A stretch of 64,000 nt of DNA from Sphingomonas profundi (GCF_009739515.1 NZ_CP046535.1:3953501-4017500); one strand, 5' to 3'; shown: positions 52,501 through 61,251, counted from the stretch's first letter. Notes: generated by a model not told the origin, from the sequence alone. A program made the numbers and translations.

Positions 52501-53075
52501 TCCTGACGATCGCCGGCGCTACCGCCGGCGAAGTTGGCGTAGGAGGCGTCGCCCGGCCCCCGCTCGCCGAACACCCAGCCGGCGAGGGCCGGGCGATCCC
52601 ATTTGTCGGTGGCGGGCGCCTCCGCATTCCAGTCGAACACGGCGTGGCGGTGGCTGAACCGCCAGGCGCCGTCCCGCCGCTCGAAGCGATCGAGGTAGCG
52701 GCCGCCGGCGACCATGAACTGGTCCGGCGCGCCGGCCTCGGCGGCCAGGAAGATGCCGCTCTTCTCCGCCGCGATCAGGTGGTGGGCGATGAAGTAGGTC
52801 TCGGCGCGGGCCTGGTCGCCGTCCAGCTCGATCAGGATGTTGCCGATCATGTGCTGGGTAAGGCGCATGTTCGCCAGCACGCCCATCACCCACGGCACGA
52901 AATCGGCGGCGGTGCCGCGGAACATGCCGTGATCGTCGGTGGCGTCGGCGTGGAACAGCCCGCGCATCAGATCGGCGTCGCAGCGGTCCACCGCGCGCGC
53001 CATGCGATAGATCAGCTCGGTGATCGCCTGCTTGGATACCAGCGCGCGCATCTCCTCGTCGAGCGCGGCGTCCAT
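52497..53075 (-). CDS. SnoaL-like (NTF2-fold) protein
   Basis: This 192-residue SnoaL_4-type protein shows KQAITELIYRMARAVDRCDA, FHADATDDHGMF, MRLTQHMIGNILIELDGDQ, MVAGGRYLDRFERR and WRFSHRHAVFDW. It follows the acyl-CoA synthetase with TAATG start-stop overlap, so the two are co-translated. It resembles the SnoaL-like protein at 26451 in length and block order. The reaction is unknown. Confidence 0.86.
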   Translation of the reverse strand: MDAALDEEMRALVSKQAITELIYRMARAVDRCDADLMRGLFHADATDDHGMFRGTAADFVPWVMGVLANMRLTQHMIGNILIELDGDQARAETYFIAHHLIAAEKSGIFLAAEAGAPDQFMVAGGRYLDRFERRDGAWRFSHRHAVFDWNAEAPATDKWDRPALAGWVFGERGPGDASYANFAGGSAGDRQD

Positions 53076-54730
53076 TAGCCTTCCGCCTCGACCAGCGCCT
53101 TGATCTGAAGGCGCAGCTGATCCTTGCGCACCTTGCCGGAGGCCGTGCGCGGGAAATCGGCGACGATCTCGATCCGCTCGGGCCGCTTCTGCTTGGCGAG
53201 GCCGTGCTGGCCGACGAAGGCGCCCACGGCGGCGAAATCGGGCGGCGTCTCGCCCCGCACGATCAGGAAGGCGCAGATCCCCTCGCCAAGCCGGTCGTGC
53301 GGCATCGAGACGACGGCCGCCTCGGCGATGGCGGGGTGGAGGTGGAGGACGTCCTCTATCTCCTTGGCGCTGATATTCTCGCCGCCGCGGATGATGAGGT
53401 CCTTCTTGCGCCCGGTGATCAGCAGCGCGCGCTCCGGCGTCAGCCGGCCGAGATCGCCGGTGCGGAAATAGCCATCGTCGGTCAGCGCCTCGCGGGTCTG
53501 CGCCTCGCTGGCATAGCCCATGAACATCGCCGGGCCGCGCGCCACGATCTCGCCTTCCTCGCCGGCGGCCACGTCGTTGCCGGCATCGTCGAGGAAGCGG
53601 ACGTCATAGTCGACGATCTCGCCGTCGGTGGTGGCGGCAAGCTCCCCGTCCGCCGGCCAGCCGAGCGTGACGAGCGGCACTTCCGAACTGCCGTAGACGC
53701 GGAAGGCGGGCGCCTGGGCCAGCGCGGCGTTGGCGCTGCGCACCACCTCCGGCGGCACGGCCGCGCCGCCGCAGGCAAAGTAGCGCAGCGACGGCAGATC
53801 GGTGCCGGCGGCGTGCGCCTTCAGGGCGAGCTCCTGAAGGAAGGGCGTCGCCGCGACGGTGCCGACGACATCGTGGCGAACGATCAGGTCGAGCGCCTCG
53901 TCGGCGTTCCAGCTCTCCATCAGCACGGTGCGGGTGCCGATGAGGAACGGCAGCTCCAGTCCGTTCGAATAGCCGCTGATATGGGTGACGGGCGAGGGCA
54001 TCAGGATCGCGTCGCCCGGCTGCACGCCCCAGTGGCGCATGCCCGGCTGCACCGCGCGGGCCAGCGTGTTGTGGCTGTGCAGCACGCCCTTGGGCTTGCC
54101 GGTGGTGCCGGAGGTGTAGAGCAGCATCTTCACCGCATCCGGGTCCACGCGCGGCGCGGCCAGCGTGCGCCCGCGCCCGGCGGCGACGAGTTCCTCGTAG
54201 CCAAGGCCGCCGCGCGTGCCGCGCACGGTGGCGAGATGGTCCATGTCCGGCAGGTCGGGTCGCAGCCGTTCCGCCATCGCGGCGAAATCGGTGCCGCGGA
54301 ACGTCTCGGCGACGAACAGCAGGCGGCTGCGGCTGTCCGCCATCATGTGGCGCACCTCGGCGTCGCGGTAGATGATGACGATCGGGTTGACGACGAGGCC
54401 GGCGAGCGCGCAGGCGAGATTGATGACGGCCGCCTCGTACCAGTTGGGCGTCTGAAAGCTCACCACGTCGCCGGTTTCGAGGCCGAGGTCGCCGAACGAG
54501 ACCGCGAGCGCCTCCGCATCGCCGAGCAGGGAGGCATAAGTGGGCGCCGCCGGATCGCCGAGGAAGACGGGCGCGTCCGGCGCGCGTTCGGCCCAGGCGC
54601 GGGCGCGGGTGGCGATCGTCTCGTCCTGCCACACGCCGGCGTCGCGATAGCGGGCGAGATGGGAGGCCGGGGGGGCGAGCCAGGCCCACGGATAGGCGCG
54701 GGCGGGGGCGGGTGCGATCGTCTGGCTCAT
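53075..54730 (-). CDS. AMP-binding acyl-CoA synthetase
   Basis: This 551-residue adenylating enzyme has P-loop YTSGTTGKPKG (205-215), FRVYGSSEVP in the position of the usual YGxTE, DGYFRTGDLG, the hinge GRKKDLIIRGGENISAKEIE and a C-terminal Lys block TASGKVRKDQL. The architecture fits cyclohexanecarboxylate- or medium-chain-acyl-CoA ligase-like members. The ATG at 54730 is the start that matches family length. It diverges from a Rieske oxygenase gene across a 170-base region with an inverted repeat. The acid substrate is unknown. Confidence 0.92.
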   Translation of the reverse strand: MSQTIAPAPARAYPWAWLAPPASHLARYRDAGVWQDETIATRARAWAERAPDAPVFLGDPAAPTYASLLGDAEALAVSFGDLGLETGDVVSFQTPNWYEAAVINLACALAGLVVNPIVIIYRDAEVRHMMADSRSRLLFVAETFRGTDFAAMAERLRPDLPDMDHLATVRGTRGGLGYEELVAAGRGRTLAAPRVDPDAVKMLLYTSGTTGKPKGVLHSHNTLARAVQPGMRHWGVQPGDAILMPSPVTHISGYSNGLELPFLIGTRTVLMESWNADEALDLIVRHDVVGTVAATPFLQELALKAHAAGTDLPSLRYFACGGAAVPPEVVRSANAALAQAPAFRVYGSSEVPLVTLGWPADGELAATTDGEIVDYDVRFLDDAGNDVAAGEEGEIVARGPAMFMGYASEAQTREALTDDGYFRTGDLGRLTPERALLITGRKKDLIIRGGENISAKEIEDVLHLHPAIAEAAVVSMPHDRLGEGICAFLIVRGETPPDFAAVGAFVGQHGLAKQKRPERIEIVADFPRTASGKVRKDQLRLQIKALVEAEG

Positions 54731-54792
54731 GCACCCGACCATGGCGGCGCGTGCGCCCCGTGCAACGCGACATTCTGTTAGGTTCGGCCCGC

Positions 54793-54814
54793 CACCTGTG
54801 ACTGATTGCAGGTG
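54793..54814. promoter_or_regulatory. Inverted repeat in divergent promoter region
   Basis: CACCTG (54793-54798) and CAGGTG (54809-54814) form exact six-base arms with a ten-base spacer. They lie between the synthetase and the Rieske oxygenase genes. It is a candidate operator for a local TetR or LuxR regulator. Confidence 0.35.
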
Positions 54815-54900
54815 ACAGGCCCACGCGCCGCACGGTAGCGAACAGCGAAGTTGCACGCGTCTGCCAGTTTGACGCCGGAGCCGGGAAGAGGACCGCGAAT

Positions 54901-56079
54901 ATGGATCGTGCCGATCATGGCGACGTCGCCGAGATCCTGCTGGACTATGTGGAGCGCGACGAGACGTTCCAGAGCGACAAGATCCTCTCCGTGCCGACCA
55001 GCGCCTACACCGATCCGGCGCTCTGGCAGAAGGAGATGGACGTCATCTTCAAGCGCGTGCCGCTGATGCTGGCGCTCTCCTGCGAGCTGCCGCAGCCCGG
55101 CAGCTACAAGGCGATGGACGCGATGGGCCTGCCCATCCTCATCACGCGCGACAAGGCGGGCACGGCGCACGTCTTCCTCAACGTCTGCTCGCATCGCGGA
55201 TCGCCCGTGGTGCTGGGCGAGGGGCATGGCAATTGCGCGCGGCTCGTCTGCCCCTATCACGCCTGGAGCTTCGGGCTGGACGGCAAGCTGCTCGCCGTGT
55301 CCGACCGGGCCAAGTTCGGCGATATCGACAAGTCCACCCGTGGCCTCACCGAACTGCCCTCGCTGGAGAAGGGCGGCATGATCTTCGGCGTGCTGACGCC
55401 GGGCGAGGCGATCGACGCGGACGGTTTCTTCCAGGGCATGCTGGACGATTTCGACGATCAGGATTTCGCCAACTGGACCTTCCTGGGCGCGCGCGTGATC
55501 CACGGCGCGAACTGGAAGGTGGCCTATGACGGCTATCTCGAAGGCTATCACTTCGCCACCCTGCACCCCAAGACGATCCACCCGCGCACCTTCTCCAACC
55601 TGACGCACTATGAATCGTTCGGGCCGCACCAGCGGATCGGCTTCGCCCAGACCAGCATCGCCGAGAAGCTGAAGGCGGTGCCGCGCGAGGAGTGGGCGCG
55701 CAAGGAGAATGACGGGTTCGATTTCGTCCGCATCCTGTTTCCCAACGTCTCCGCCTTCCTGGCGCCGGAGATCGCCCAGATCGCCCAGCTGTTCCCCGGG
55801 CCGACGCCGGCGGAGAACCGCACCGTGCTGCTCTACGCCCGCCGCGAGGCACCGCGCGACGAGGCGGATCGCGAGCAGCTGGAAAACATGATCAACTTCC
55901 TGCGCGACGTGACCTACGAGGAGGATTACGTCATCGGCCTCCAGATCCAGAAGGGGCTGGAAGCGAACGCGCACAAGGACGTGATTTTCGGCCGCAACGA
56001 GCGCGGCAACCAGTTCTTCCACGAGGTGGTGGACTGGTATCTGGCGGGCGACACGTCGCGCCCGATGCCGGTGATGTGA
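54901..56079 (+). CDS. Rieske non-heme iron oxygenase, alpha subunit
   Basis: This 392-residue protein is shorter than the other four oxygenases here. The Rieske centre is at Cys96, His98, Cys117 and His120 (NVCSHRG...CPYHAWSFG). The mononuclear iron block is DGYLEGYHFATLHPKT. Start spacing is longer than ideal: AGAGGA ends ten bases before the ATG. It is monocistronic, with a synthetase diverging on one side and a terminator on the other. The substrate is unknown. Confidence 0.92.
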   Translation: MDRADHGDVAEILLDYVERDETFQSDKILSVPTSAYTDPALWQKEMDVIFKRVPLMLALSCELPQPGSYKAMDAMGLPILITRDKAGTAHVFLNVCSHRGSPVVLGEGHGNCARLVCPYHAWSFGLDGKLLAVSDRAKFGDIDKSTRGLTELPSLEKGGMIFGVLTPGEAIDADGFFQGMLDDFDDQDFANWTFLGARVIHGANWKVAYDGYLEGYHFATLHPKTIHPRTFSNLTHYESFGPHQRIGFAQTSIAEKLKAVPREEWARKENDGFDFVRILFPNVSAFLAPEIAQIAQLFPGPTPAENRTVLLYARREAPRDEADREQLENMINFLRDVTYEEDYVIGLQIQKGLEANAHKDVIFGRNERGNQFFHEVVDWYLAGDTSRPMPVM

Positions 56080-56124
56080 CTATCGCGAGCCTTTCGGCGC
56101 GCTGATCGCGCGCAGCGACGCCTG

Positions 56125-56146
56125 CCCCTCCCCTGAAAGGGAGGGG
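56125..56146. terminator. Bidirectional intrinsic terminator
   Basis: CCCCTCCC-ctgaaa-GGGAGGGG is a perfect eight-base stem followed by CTTT on the plus strand. It lies between two convergent stops (Rieske oxygenase at 56079, SDR at 56160) and could end both transcripts. Confidence 0.75.
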
Positions 56147-56159
56147 CTTTCGTTTCTCG

Positions 56160-56921
56160 TCAGTGGGCGGTGAAGCCGCCGTCGATCACCATCGACGATG
56201 CCGTCATGAAGCTGGCGGCGGGCGAGAGCAGGAAGACGACGCCGTTGGCGATCTCCTCCGGATTGCCCATGCGGCCGATCGGGTGATCGGCGATCGTGCC
56301 GGCGCGGCCGACGGCGACACTGGGAATCGCGCCGACATCGACGTAGCGCTGAATGATCGAATCGATCATCGGCGTCTCCACCCCGCCCGGATGCATCGCA
56401 TTGACGCGGATGTTGTAGCCGAGCGCGGCGAACTCGATCGCGCTGCACTTGCTGAACAGGTTCACCGCCGCCTTGCTGGCGCAGTAGGCCGAGTTGAACG
56501 CCGCGCCGTAGAGGCCCCCGACCGACGAGAAATTGACGACCGAGGCGCCGCCGAACCGTGTCTTCCCGCTGGTCTTCAGCAGCGGCAGGGTCGCCTGCAG
56601 GCCGATCAGGATGCTTTCCACGTTGATCGCCTGCACGCGGCGCCATGCCGCCAGCGAATTGCTCTCGACCGATTCGACGATCGAGATGCCGGCATTGTTG
56701 ACGAGGCAGTCGAGCCGGCCGTGCTTCTCCGCGATCATGTCGGCGATGCGCTGCCAGTCCGCCTCGCTCGTCACGTCGTGGGCGATCACGCCCTCGCTCT
56801 CGCGCACGTCGGTGGCGATCGCCTCGCCGCCCGCCGCGCGGATCGCGGCGACGGTGGCGGCGCCGATGCCGCCGGACGCGCCGGTGACGAGCGCGACGGA
56901 TCCTTCGAGCGGGTTGGTCAT
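56160..56921 (-). CDS. SDR-family oxidoreductase
   Basis: This 253-residue classical SDR has TGASGGIG, NNAG in VNNAGISIV, a catalytic Ser in NFSSVGG, active-site YCASK, and a C-terminal SSMVIDGGFTAH. GAGGAG lies upstream of the ATG at 56921; an ATG at 56942 is also in frame. It follows two other SDR genes on the same strand but is separated from them by 162 bases containing a palindromic repeat, so it may be transcribed separately. Confidence 0.91.
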   Translation of the reverse strand: MTNPLEGSVALVTGASGGIGAATVAAIRAAGGEAIATDVRESEGVIAHDVTSEADWQRIADMIAEKHGRLDCLVNNAGISIVESVESNSLAAWRRVQAINVESILIGLQATLPLLKTSGKTRFGGASVVNFSSVGGLYGAAFNSAYCASKAAVNLFSKCSAIEFAALGYNIRVNAMHPGGVETPMIDSIIQRYVDVGAIPSVAVGRAGTIADHPIGRMGNPEEIANGVVFLLSPAASFMTASSMVIDGGFTAH

Positions 56922-56955
56922 GGGCGGTCTCTCCTCATGCACGATCGCCGGCCCC

Positions 56956-57068
56956 GCTCATCCTGAGGAGCCGACGAGCGGGGTCGAAATGGCGTCTCGA
57001 AGGACCAGCCCGTCGTGCGTCCTTCGAGACGGGTCTCCGCCTGCGCTCAGCCCCTTCTCAGGATGAGC
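56956..57068. repeat. Palindromic intergenic repeat with nested inverted arms
   Basis: Outer arms GCTCATCCTGAG (56956-56967) and CTCAGGATGAGC (57057-57068) are exact complements. Inner arms CGTCTCGAAGGAC (56993-57005) and GTCCTTCGAGACG (57019-57031) are too. The 113-base unit therefore folds as a hairpin within a hairpin. Repeats with these arm sequences occur between genes in sphingomonad genomes, as I recall. Its function is unknown. Confidence 0.8.
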
Positions 57069-57083
57069 GGAAGCGCGGGCTTT

Positions 57084-57890
57084 CTATTGCGCCGTCCAGC
57101 CGCCATCCACGGGCAGCTCGATGCCGGTCACGTAGCTCGCATCCTCGCAGGCGAGGAACAGAGCGGCGGCGGCGATCTCCTCCGGTCGGGCGATGCGGCC
57201 CATCGGCGTTGCGGCCGCGAGCTGATCGACCAGATCCTGCGCCTTCTCGGCCACGCCCTCGTCCACCCAGCGCTGCATGCCGATGTCCAGCAGCGGCGTC
57301 TGCACGAAGCCGGGGTTCAGCGAATTCACCCGGATCGGCGCGCGCGCCTGGGCGAACTCGATCGCCAGCGCCTTCGACATCAGCCGCACGGCGCCCTTGG
57401 AGGTGTTGTAGGCCGAGGTCTGGGCGTAGCCGACAATGCCCATGATCGACGACATGTTGATCACGCTGGCGCCGCCGTTCACGCGCGTGCCCTGCGCCTC
57501 CAGCATCGTCTTGAACGTCTTGATGCCCAGGAACAGGCCGTCGACGTTGATGCTCATCAGCCGCCGCCAGCGCTCCAGCTCCATCGTCTCCACCGGGCCG
57601 ACGGCATCGATGCCGGCATTGTTGACGAGGATGTCGATGGCGCCGCCGGCCGCCTCGATCGCGCCGCGCGCCGCCTGCCACTCGCTCTCCTGCGCAACGT
57701 CCAGCTTCAGGTAGCTGGCATGGTTGCCGAGCCGGCCGGTCACGGCCGCGGCATCCGCGTCGCCCGCCGCCTTCAGGTCCGCCACCCACACGGTGGCACC
57801 CTCCGCGACGAACCGCTCGGCGATGGCGAGGCCGATGCCCCGCAACCCGCCCGTGACGAGCGCCGTGCGCCCCTGCAGCCGATCCGTCAT
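57084..57890 (-). CDS. SDR-family oxidoreductase
   Basis: This 268-residue SDR has TGGLRGIG, NNAG in VNNAGIDAV, a Ser in NMSSIMG, active-site YNTSK and a final GIELPVDGGWTAQ. The ATG at 57890 overlaps the stop of the upstream SDR (ATGA). The reading frame continues far upstream only because the complementary frame of high-GC coding DNA stays open; it is not a fusion protein. It resembles sterol or bile-acid type hydroxysteroid dehydrogenases only in general SDR features, so no substrate is claimed. Confidence 0.92.
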   Translation of the reverse strand: MTDRLQGRTALVTGGLRGIGLAIAERFVAEGATVWVADLKAAGDADAAAVTGRLGNHASYLKLDVAQESEWQAARGAIEAAGGAIDILVNNAGIDAVGPVETMELERWRRLMSINVDGLFLGIKTFKTMLEAQGTRVNGGASVINMSSIMGIVGYAQTSAYNTSKGAVRLMSKALAIEFAQARAPIRVNSLNPGFVQTPLLDIGMQRWVDEGVAEKAQDLVDQLAAATPMGRIARPEEIAAAALFLACEDASYVTGIELPVDGGWTAQ

Positions 57891-58666
57891 ACGCCTCCCA
57901 GTCCCGACGTCGATGCGCCGTCGATCGAATATTCCGCGCCGCTGATGAAGGCGGCGTCGTCGGAGGCGAGGAAGGCCACCAGCGCGGCGATCTCCTCCAC
58001 CTTGCCCATGCGCTTCAGCGGCGAGAGCCCCTCGAAGATCGCCCGCGCCGCCGCCGGATCGGGTGCGGAGGCGATCGCCTCGCGGATCAGCTGCGTCTCC
58101 ACCACACCGGGCAGGATCGCATTGCAGCGGATGTTGAGGCCGGCGCCCGCGCAGTGCACCGCGATCGACTTGGCGAGGATGCGCAGGGCGCCCTTCGTCG
58201 TGGAGTAAGCGACGTTCTGGCCGAGCGCCAGAATGGCGTTCATCGACGAGTTGAGCACGATCGCCCCGCCCGAGCCGCCGGGATTCTGCTTCATCAGGCC
58301 GATCGCGTGCTGCGCCGTCAGCATCGGCCCGGTCAGGTTGATCTGCACGATCTCGTTCCAGGCATCGAGGCCGATCTGCTCGATATCCGAATCGCCGCCC
58401 TCGATGCCGGCATTGGCGAACGCGAAGTCGAGCCGGCCGAAGGTGCCGCGGATCATCTCCATCAGCCCCGGCCAGGCGCCGGCATCCTCCACCTTGTGGG
58501 CGTGGAAGGTGGCGCCGGTGGCGTCCACCACGGCCTGCGCCTTGGCGGCGTTGGAGCCGGTGAAGACCACCTTCGCGCCTTCCGCCACGAGCCGCCGCAC
58601 CGTGGCGTCGCCGATGCCCGAGGTGCCGCCCGTGACGAGCGCCACCTTGCCGTCCAGTCTCCCCAT
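57887..58666 (-). CDS. SDR-family oxidoreductase
   Basis: This 259-residue SDR has TGGTSGIG, FANAGIEGG, a Ser in LNSSMNA, active-site YSTTK and GAEYSIDG. It is a close paralogue of the SDR at 29021-29812, with matching VFTGSN, FHAH, DAW, AVHCAGAGLNIRCN blocks. I use the ATG at 58666, which matches that paralogue's length; an ATG at 58687 is in frame. It is the first gene of a minus-strand SDR run and diverges from a Rieske oxygenase gene. Confidence 0.91.
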   Translation of the reverse strand: MGRLDGKVALVTGGTSGIGDATVRRLVAEGAKVVFTGSNAAKAQAVVDATGATFHAHKVEDAGAWPGLMEMIRGTFGRLDFAFANAGIEGGDSDIEQIGLDAWNEIVQINLTGPMLTAQHAIGLMKQNPGGSGGAIVLNSSMNAILALGQNVAYSTTKGALRILAKSIAVHCAGAGLNIRCNAILPGVVETQLIREAIASAPDPAAARAIFEGLSPLKRMGKVEEIAALVAFLASDDAAFISGAEYSIDGASTSGLGGV

Positions 58667-58876
58667 CCCGATCCCTTGCCTGTCCATGTCCGCAGATCAA
58701 CCGAGGCTTCGTTGGAGCGTGCCGTGCCGGCGCTGTAAACCTGTGCTTTCGGCAAGGTGCGGTGGGCGGTGGCGGGCCGCATGGTGCCGGCCGCACCGGC
58801 GATGTGCCGTCCCCGATCCTGGGCGACGCGCGGCACGGTCGCGCGGCCATGGTTGCCGACTGGCAAAAGCACGAGT

Positions 58877-58904
58877 TTGAACCGCGCCGCCGGCTGCCTA
58901 TCTC
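58877..58904 (+). promoter_or_regulatory. Weak candidate promoter
   Basis: TTGAAC (58877-58882) and TATCTC (58899-58904) are spaced by 16 bases, 38 bases before the oxygenase start at 58942. The match to the sigma-70 consensus is modest. Confidence 0.3.
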
Positions 58905-58941
58905 ATGCAGCACGAAGAAGAGTATGTCACAGGAGCGTGCA

Positions 58942-60345
58942 ATGGCGGAACGGGATCCGGCGATCGATGCGGCGGGTGCGGCGCGCTGCCCCGGCATGAC
59001 GTGGACCGACCTGCTGGACAACGATTCCAAGCCGGTGCCGGAGATCCTGCGCGACGAGCGGTACGAGTATCGCGGGTCGGAGCCGCTGCCTGCCACCGTC
59101 TACACCAGCGCCGCGTTCGCCGAGGCCGAGCGGACGAAGATGTGGCCGCACGTGTGGCAGTTCGCCGCGCGTGAGGAGGATCTGCCGGAGGAGGGCGACC
59201 ATGTCGTGTTCGACAATGCCGGCCGCTCGTGGCTGCTGATCCGGCAGGCGGATGGCGAGGTACGGGCGTTCCACAACGTGTGCCTGCATCGCGGCCGCAA
59301 GCTGCAGCTGAAGGATGGCTGGACCTCCGAGCTGCAATGCCCGTTCCATGGCTTCACCTGGAACAATGACGGCAGCCTCAAGCACATCCCGTGCGACTGG
59401 GACTTCCAGCACCTGAAGCGGCAGGACATGTCGCTGCCGGAGGCCGAGGTGGGCCGCTGGGGCGGCTACGTCTTCCTGCGCGAGACGCCGGGCGGGCCGA
59501 GCCTGGAAGAGTATCTCGCGCCCGTGCCGGAGCATTTCAAGCGGTGGAAGCATGAGGAGTGCGTCACCGCCGTGTGGGTCGGCAAGGAAGTCGCGGCCAA
59601 CTGGAAGGTGACGATGGAGGCCTTCATGGAGGCCTGGCACACGATCGTCACCCACCCCCAGCTGCTGCCCTTCACCGGCGACGCCAACACCAGCTACAAT
59701 ATTGCCGGCGACAATGTGAACTGGGCGCTGACGCCGTTCGGCATCATGTCGCCCCATGTCGATCCGGCCGACAAGAAGCAGCAGTGGATCGTCGACGAAT
59801 TCCTGAAATATAACGGTCGCTCAACCGACAATTACGAGAACATGTCCGATCCGTTCGCCGTCAGCGTGCCGGAGGGGATCACCGCGCGCAAGGCGCTGGG
59901 CGACAGCATGCGGGCGAACTTCACCGAGACGTTCGGCCGCGATCACAGCGACGTGACGGATGCCGAGGTGCTCGATGCGTTCGTCTACAATGTGTTCCCC
60001 AACTTCGCGCCGTGGGGCGGCTTCATGCCGAACATCGTCTATCGCTGGCGCCCCGGAAAGACGCCGGACACCTGCCTGATGGAGGTACGCGTCCTCGTCC
60101 GCCAGCCACCGGGCGCGGCGATGCCGAAGGGGCCGGAGATGAAGCTGCTGTCGATCGACCAGCCCTGGTCGGACGCGGCGGAGCTCGGCGTGCTCGGCCA
60201 TGTGTTCGATCAGGACATGGAGAACCTGCCGTTCGTGCAGGAGGGGTTGCACGCCTCCAAGAACGGCCTCGTACAGCTGGGCGACTATCAGGAGATCCGC
60301 ATCCGCCAGTTCCAGCAGACCCTCGCCAAATATCTGGCGGCCTGA
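58942..60345 (+). CDS. Rieske non-heme iron oxygenase, alpha subunit
   Basis: This 467-residue protein has a Rieske centre at Cys114, His116, Cys133 and His136 (NVCLHRGRK...CPFHGF) and an iron-site block AFMEAWHTIVTHPQL. The pattern KMWPHVWQFAAREEDLPEEG places it nearer to the 31588/39954 type than to the other two. AGGAG lies six bases before the ATG at 58942. The ThuA-like gene begins three bases after its stop, so the two form an operon. It diverges from the SDR run. Confidence 0.93.
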   Translation: MAERDPAIDAAGAARCPGMTWTDLLDNDSKPVPEILRDERYEYRGSEPLPATVYTSAAFAEAERTKMWPHVWQFAAREEDLPEEGDHVVFDNAGRSWLLIRQADGEVRAFHNVCLHRGRKLQLKDGWTSELQCPFHGFTWNNDGSLKHIPCDWDFQHLKRQDMSLPEAEVGRWGGYVFLRETPGGPSLEEYLAPVPEHFKRWKHEECVTAVWVGKEVAANWKVTMEAFMEAWHTIVTHPQLLPFTGDANTSYNIAGDNVNWALTPFGIMSPHVDPADKKQQWIVDEFLKYNGRSTDNYENMSDPFAVSVPEGITARKALGDSMRANFTETFGRDHSDVTDAEVLDAFVYNVFPNFAPWGGFMPNIVYRWRPGKTPDTCLMEVRVLVRQPPGAAMPKGPEMKLLSIDQPWSDAAELGVLGHVFDQDMENLPFVQEGLHASKNGLVQLGDYQEIRIRQFQQTLAKYLAA

Positions 60346-60348
60346 GGG

Positions 60349-61107
60349 ATGGCGGAGGTGGAGCAGCCGAAGCGGATCGATTGCGTGCTGGTTGCCGGCG
60401 GCAAGTATCACGACATCGATTTCGCCCGGCTCGAACTCCTGAAGCTGCTGGCCGAGGACCAGCGGGTGAAGGTGCGCGTGTTCGAGGATTTCGAGAACAT
60501 CGCGGCGATCGAGGCATGCGACTTCCTCGTCACCTATACGTGCGACGTGGTGCCATCGCTGAAGGCACAGGAAGCGCTGAAGGCGTGGCTGGAACGCGGC
60601 GGCCGCTGGTATGCGCTGCACGGCACCAACTCGATCCTGCGGCTGCTGGACAGCGGCCTGTGGGATACGCCGCGCTGGGCGCCGCTGTTCGTCGATCTGC
60701 TCGGCAACCAGTTCATCAGCCACCCGCCGATCGAGCCCTATCTGGTGACGGTGGCGGATCCGTCGCATCCGCTGGTCGCCGGGGTCGAGCCGTTCGAGAC
60801 GACCGACGAGCTCTACCACATGGAGCTGCACGGCGACCTGCACGTCCTGCTGGAGACGGAGTGCACCGGGCCGGGCACCGGCTTCGTGGAGGCGGCGGAC
60901 GCGCCGGGCACGCACCCGGTATTCTACGTGAAGACGCATGGCGCGGGCGCGGTGCTGTACCTCACGCTCGGCCACTGCCGCGGCCACTACGATCTCCAGC
61001 CGCTGCTCGACTGGTGGCCGTCGGTCGATCGCTGCGCCTGGGATCTGCCGGTATTCTACACGCTGCTGCGGCGCGGGATCGACTGGGTGAAGCAGCCCGC
61101 CGCCTGA
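60349..61107 (+). CDS. ThuA-like domain protein
   Basis: This 252-residue protein is of the ThuA (trehalose-utilisation) family, a class I glutamine-amidotransferase-like fold. It shows VLVAGGKYHDIDFARLELLK, FLVTYTCDVVPS, GGRWYALHGTN, FISHPPIEPYLV, DELYHMELHGDLHVL and a closing YLTLGHCRGHYD. The family's biochemical role is poorly defined, mostly in carbohydrate or glycoside metabolism, and its linkage to a Rieske oxygenase is notable. No signal peptide is seen, so it is probably cytoplasmic. Confidence 0.85.
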   Translation: MAEVEQPKRIDCVLVAGGKYHDIDFARLELLKLLAEDQRVKVRVFEDFENIAAIEACDFLVTYTCDVVPSLKAQEALKAWLERGGRWYALHGTNSILRLLDSGLWDTPRWAPLFVDLLGNQFISHPPIEPYLVTVADPSHPLVAGVEPFETTDELYHMELHGDLHVLLETECTGPGTGFVEAADAPGTHPVFYVKTHGAGAVLYLTLGHCRGHYDLQPLLDWWPSVDRCAWDLPVFYTLLRRGIDWVKQPAA

Positions 61108-61138
61108 CACGCCCGTTTCCGCGCATCAAGGCCGTCCG

Positions 61139-61166
61139 CCGCGATCCGCCTCATTGCGGATCGCGG
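61139..61166. terminator. Strong hairpin, probable terminator
   Basis: CCGCGATCCGC-ctcatt-GCGGATCGCGG is a perfect 11-base stem 31 bases after the ThuA stop. There is no T-run after it on the plus strand, so termination would be inefficient or of another type. A leader structure for the LuxR gene is the alternative. Confidence 0.5.
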
Positions 61167-61251
61167 CCCCGTGGTCTATTCCTCCTGGCTGAGCACTGTG
61201 CCCGATACGACCGGAGTCTCATTCGGCGTCCGAGGAGGGAATGTCGCGACA

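Noticed and set aside
53204-54781. 525-residue open frame opposite the acyl-CoA synthetase
   Set aside because: Antisense shadow with no motifs; the synthetase on the other strand has all ANL motifs.
57084-59096. A 670-residue open frame that would join two SDRs into one protein
   Set aside because: Only the part after 57890 reads as an SDR. The rest is the antisense-like frame of the neighbouring SDR and oxygenase start. The ATGA overlap at 57890 explains two separate genes.
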